A stretch of DNA of 26,470 nt from an uncultured Muribaculaceae bacterium. Its GTDB lineage: Bacteria > Bacteroidota > Bacteroidia > Bacteroidales > Muribaculaceae. Made by a program: the position numbers and the translations under genes. The stretch covers positions 1-26,470 of the forward strand of contig CAJTRS010000028.1 of the NCBI GenBank assembly GCA_910578805.1. The letters are read 5' to 3'. The stretch's first letter is position 1. Each line of letters begins with the position of its first letter. This document shows positions 24,720-26,470 of this stretch, in pieces. Under the pieces are notes generated by a model, which searched no databases, was not told the DNA's origin, and saw only the letters and a program-made list of their open reading frames with translations.

Positions 24720-25778
24720 TTAGAAGTTCCACTGGCAGGCTACCATTCTCAGATTCGAACAGCCTATGGTACGGAAGTCGGTAATCATGTTGTAACGGCA
24801 GTTGACATACGCCAGTTCCGAGTCAAACGACAGATCGACCGTGTTGAGCTGATTGTTGTTGCAGAGCAGCCTCTGGAGGAAAGTCTGATTGGGAAGGCTC
24901 AGAGTGGTGAGATCGTTATAGGAGCAATCCACGAATGTGAGGTTGGGACAACCTTCCACCGTAAGGGTGGTCAGATCATTATAGGAGCATACGAGGTCAA
25001 TAAGACGGTTGCAGTTACGCAGGCCGAGAGTCACCATGTTGTTGTCGCTACATACGAAAGTAGCCAGCGAGGGAAGACCCGATACGATCATTGTGCTTAT
25101 TTCATTGTCATCTACATTGAGATTGGTAAGGTTCTCCACTCCGAAAAGATTTAGACTGGTAAGCTTGTTGTAGCCACAGTAAAGATTTTTCAGATTAGCG
25201 CAACCGGTAACCATAAGCGATTCAATCTTATTGCCCTGGCAGTTGAGGGTTTCAAGCGTGGTGGAATTGGCCACGTTCAGTTCCACAAACAGATTATTGG
25301 AGCAGTTGAGATTGGACAACAAAGGTACATTGTCAAGCGTGATATCCGTAAGCCGGTTTTTATACACCTGCAGATTGACAAGCGAGGTACAGCCGGCAAA
25401 ATCCACCGTACGCAAAACATTGCGCGAGGCATTGACTTCAGTAAGAGCCGTATTGCCCGAAAGGGAAAGAGATGCAAGTTTGTTACGCGACACATCGACC
25501 TTGGTAAGGGCCTTGAATCCGGAGAGATCAAGATTGCCGGCAAGATGCTTGTCTTTCCATTCGATAGAGACAATGTGACCGTTTTCCACTTTCACCCCCT
25601 CGATATTAGCTATCGCATTAATATCCGACACTTTAAGGGCAGCGGCATTGGTGCCGTCTTTTTCAGCGGGCTGTGACAAAAACGCTTTGATTTGCTTTAC
25701 TTCATTTCTGTCGATTTTCTGAGCGAAAGCACTCACGCAACCAAGCATGATAGCAATCATTAATAAAGCCTTTTTCAT
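24720..25778 (-). CDS. secreted leucine-rich-repeat protein
   Basis: This 352-residue protein has a signal peptide ending at about AFA-Q (residue 20) and then a 67-residue non-repeat N-terminal region. From residue 88 to 339 there are twelve complete repeats of exactly 21 residues, followed by a 13-residue partial one that ends the protein. The consensus is roughly xxLxxLxCSxNxLTxLxLxGC, close to the 21-residue LRR class found in secreted Bacteroidetes proteins. No lipobox, membrane anchor or type IX sorting domain is seen, so the final location is uncertain: exported, periplasmic or extracellular. Function is unknown; repeat surfaces of this kind usually bind proteins. A terminator follows. 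No clear promoter was seen in the 100 bases upstream. Confidence 0.88.
   Translation of the reverse strand: MKKALLMIAIMLGCVSAFAQKIDRNEVKQIKAFLSQPAEKDGTNAAALKVSDINAIANIEGVKVENGHIVSIEWKDKHLAGNLDLSGFKALTKVDVSRNKLASLSLSGNTALTEVNASRNVLRTVDFAGCTSLVNLQVYKNRLTDITLDNVPLLSNLNCSNNLFVELNVANSTTLETLNCQGNKIESLMVTGCANLKNLYCGYNKLTSLNLFGVENLTNLNVDDNEISTMIVSGLPSLATFVCSDNNMVTLGLRNCNRLIDLVCSYNDLTTLTVEGCPNLTFVDCSYNDLTTLSLPNQTFLQRLLCNNNQLNTVDLSFDSELAYVNCRYNMITDFRTIGCSNLRMVACQWNF
24723..25517 (-). repeat. 63-bp-period coding repeats of the leucine-rich-repeat gene
   Basis: The repeat block encodes 12 full 21-residue units plus a partial unit. Each unit is exactly 63 bases long in the coding direction with no insertion or deletion. 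At the DNA level the units have diverged, so the periodicity is clearest in protein. Confidence 0.85.
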
Positions 25779-25878
25779 AATTAAATAGTTGGGTTAATGT
25801 TTTGTTTATTCTTTTAACAACACCTTACCCGAAAAAGTTTTTTTTAATAATGAAAAATTCTTTACCGCCTCATATTCA

Positions 25879-26470
25879 TCAGAAATCGGCCTCCGGCCGC
25901 TCCTGCATGAAATCAGCTGTCCCACCCGAAAGCCCTGTTGCTGAAGGCTCGAATCCACTCTGGGTACCGTTATTCAAACGCGATTCAGCCGATCCCATCT
26001 GTAAAGACGACTGTCCGCGCGAATCCCAGTTTTCAAACCGGGCAAACTCAGCCTTGAACCGCAGTTCCACATCATCTACCCTACCGCTTCGGTGTTTGGC
26101 CACGATGAATTCGGCCAGACCCCGTATGTCACGGTCGGTGCCGTCGGTTGAAGAACGCAGATAATATTCCGGACGGTGAATGAAGCACACTATGTCAGCG
26201 TCCTGCTCTATGGCACCGCTCTCACGCAAGTCGGATAGCTGCGGACGCTTGCCGTCCTTGCCGTCACCGCGCGACTCCACACTACGGTTTAGCTGCGACA
26301 AGGCTATGATTGGAATGTTGAGCTCCTTGGCAAGTTGTTTTAGCGAACGCGATATCATACTCACCTCCTGTTCACGCGAACCGAATTTCATGCCGGAAGC
26401 ATTCATCAGCTGCAGGTAGTCGATAATCATTATCTTCACATTATGCTCGCGCACAAGCCTTCTTGCCTTG
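25879..26470 (-). CDS. dnaB: replicative DNA helicase DnaB, C-terminal part (cut by window edge)
   Basis: DnaB unwinds DNA at the replication fork as a hexamer driven by ATP. Only the last 196 residues or so are in the window; the reading frame continues past base 26470. The Walker B segment is IMIIDYLQLM, followed by SREQEVSMISRSLKQLAKELN, ALSQLNRSVE and the helicase motif LSDLRESGAIEQDADIVCF. The residues GLAEFIVAKHRSGRV are the usual motif-4-like block containing the arginine finger region. The C-terminal tail (QMGSAESRLNNG and beyond) is low-complexity and variable in the family. The N-terminal domain and Walker A lie outside the window. Confidence 0.95.
   Translation of the reverse strand, partial: KARRLVREHNVKIMIIDYLQLMNASGMKFGSREQEVSMISRSLKQLAKELNIPIIALSQLNRSVESRGDGKDGKRPQLSDLRESGAIEQDADIVCFIHRPEYYLRSSTDGTDRDIRGLAEFIVAKHRSGRVDDVELRFKAEFARFENWDSRGQSSLQMGSAESRLNNGTQSGFEPSATGLSGGTADFMQERPEADF

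Noticed and set aside
25779..25878. AT-rich inverted stretch between dnaB and the leucine-rich-repeat gene as a terminator or origin
   Set aside because: The A and T runs pair only loosely and have no GC-rich stem; no DnaA-box cluster was seen.

Overview
This looks like a chromosomal segment of a Bacteroidales bacterium, possibly Muribaculaceae-like (inference). Three things support this. Several promoters match the Bacteroidetes pattern TTTG/TTG, 19-21 bases, TAnnTTTG. Shine-Dalgarno sequences are mostly absent. Several proteins have the Bacteroidetes form: the 111-residue omega-like RNA polymerase subunit, an RprX/RprY pair, and a short BamD lipoprotein. No rRNA, tRNA, CRISPR array, transposase or phage gene was seen.

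Layout, left to right. (1) 1-1181 (+): the C-terminal part of ComEC, with an in-frame stop just upstream of its surviving frame. (2) 1127-6032 (-): a tight operon read leftward, made of an acyltransferase, a membrane metallophosphoesterase, Tex and FolK. (3) 6145-7852 (-): a PASTA-domain membrane protein followed by an RluD-type pseudouridine synthase. (4) 8018-11601 (+): BamD, omega, ribosomal protein S15 with a leader hairpin and a strong terminator, a YihY/BrkB membrane protein, and RidA. (5) 11594-14096 (-): two half-size chromate-transporter genes and FolC. (6) 14364-15233 (+): a lipoprotein with two META-like domains. (7) 15403-18753 (+): a three-gene restriction-modification operon. (8) 18846-21086 (-): RprX/RprY. 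(9) 21301-24572 (-): NhaA and LepA. (10) 24720-25778 (-): a secreted leucine-rich-repeat protein. (11) 25879-26470 (-): the C-terminal end of DnaB, cut by the window edge.

The most interesting part is the restriction-modification operon. Two D12-class adenine methyltransferases are encoded separately but resemble the two halves of M.FokI. They overlap a 468-residue endonuclease candidate that carries two separate PD-(D/E)xK-like motifs. This fits an asymmetric target, with one methyltransferase per strand and one cleavage centre per strand in a single chain. The operon is AT-richer by eye than its neighbours and lies between two long perfect hairpins that share a GCCCTTG/CAAGGGC core. The rest is mostly housekeeping. 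Secondary points of interest are the inverted repeats around the rprX promoter, a hexanucleotide tract in a chrA gene, the interrupted comEC, and a repeat protein with exact 21-residue periodicity.
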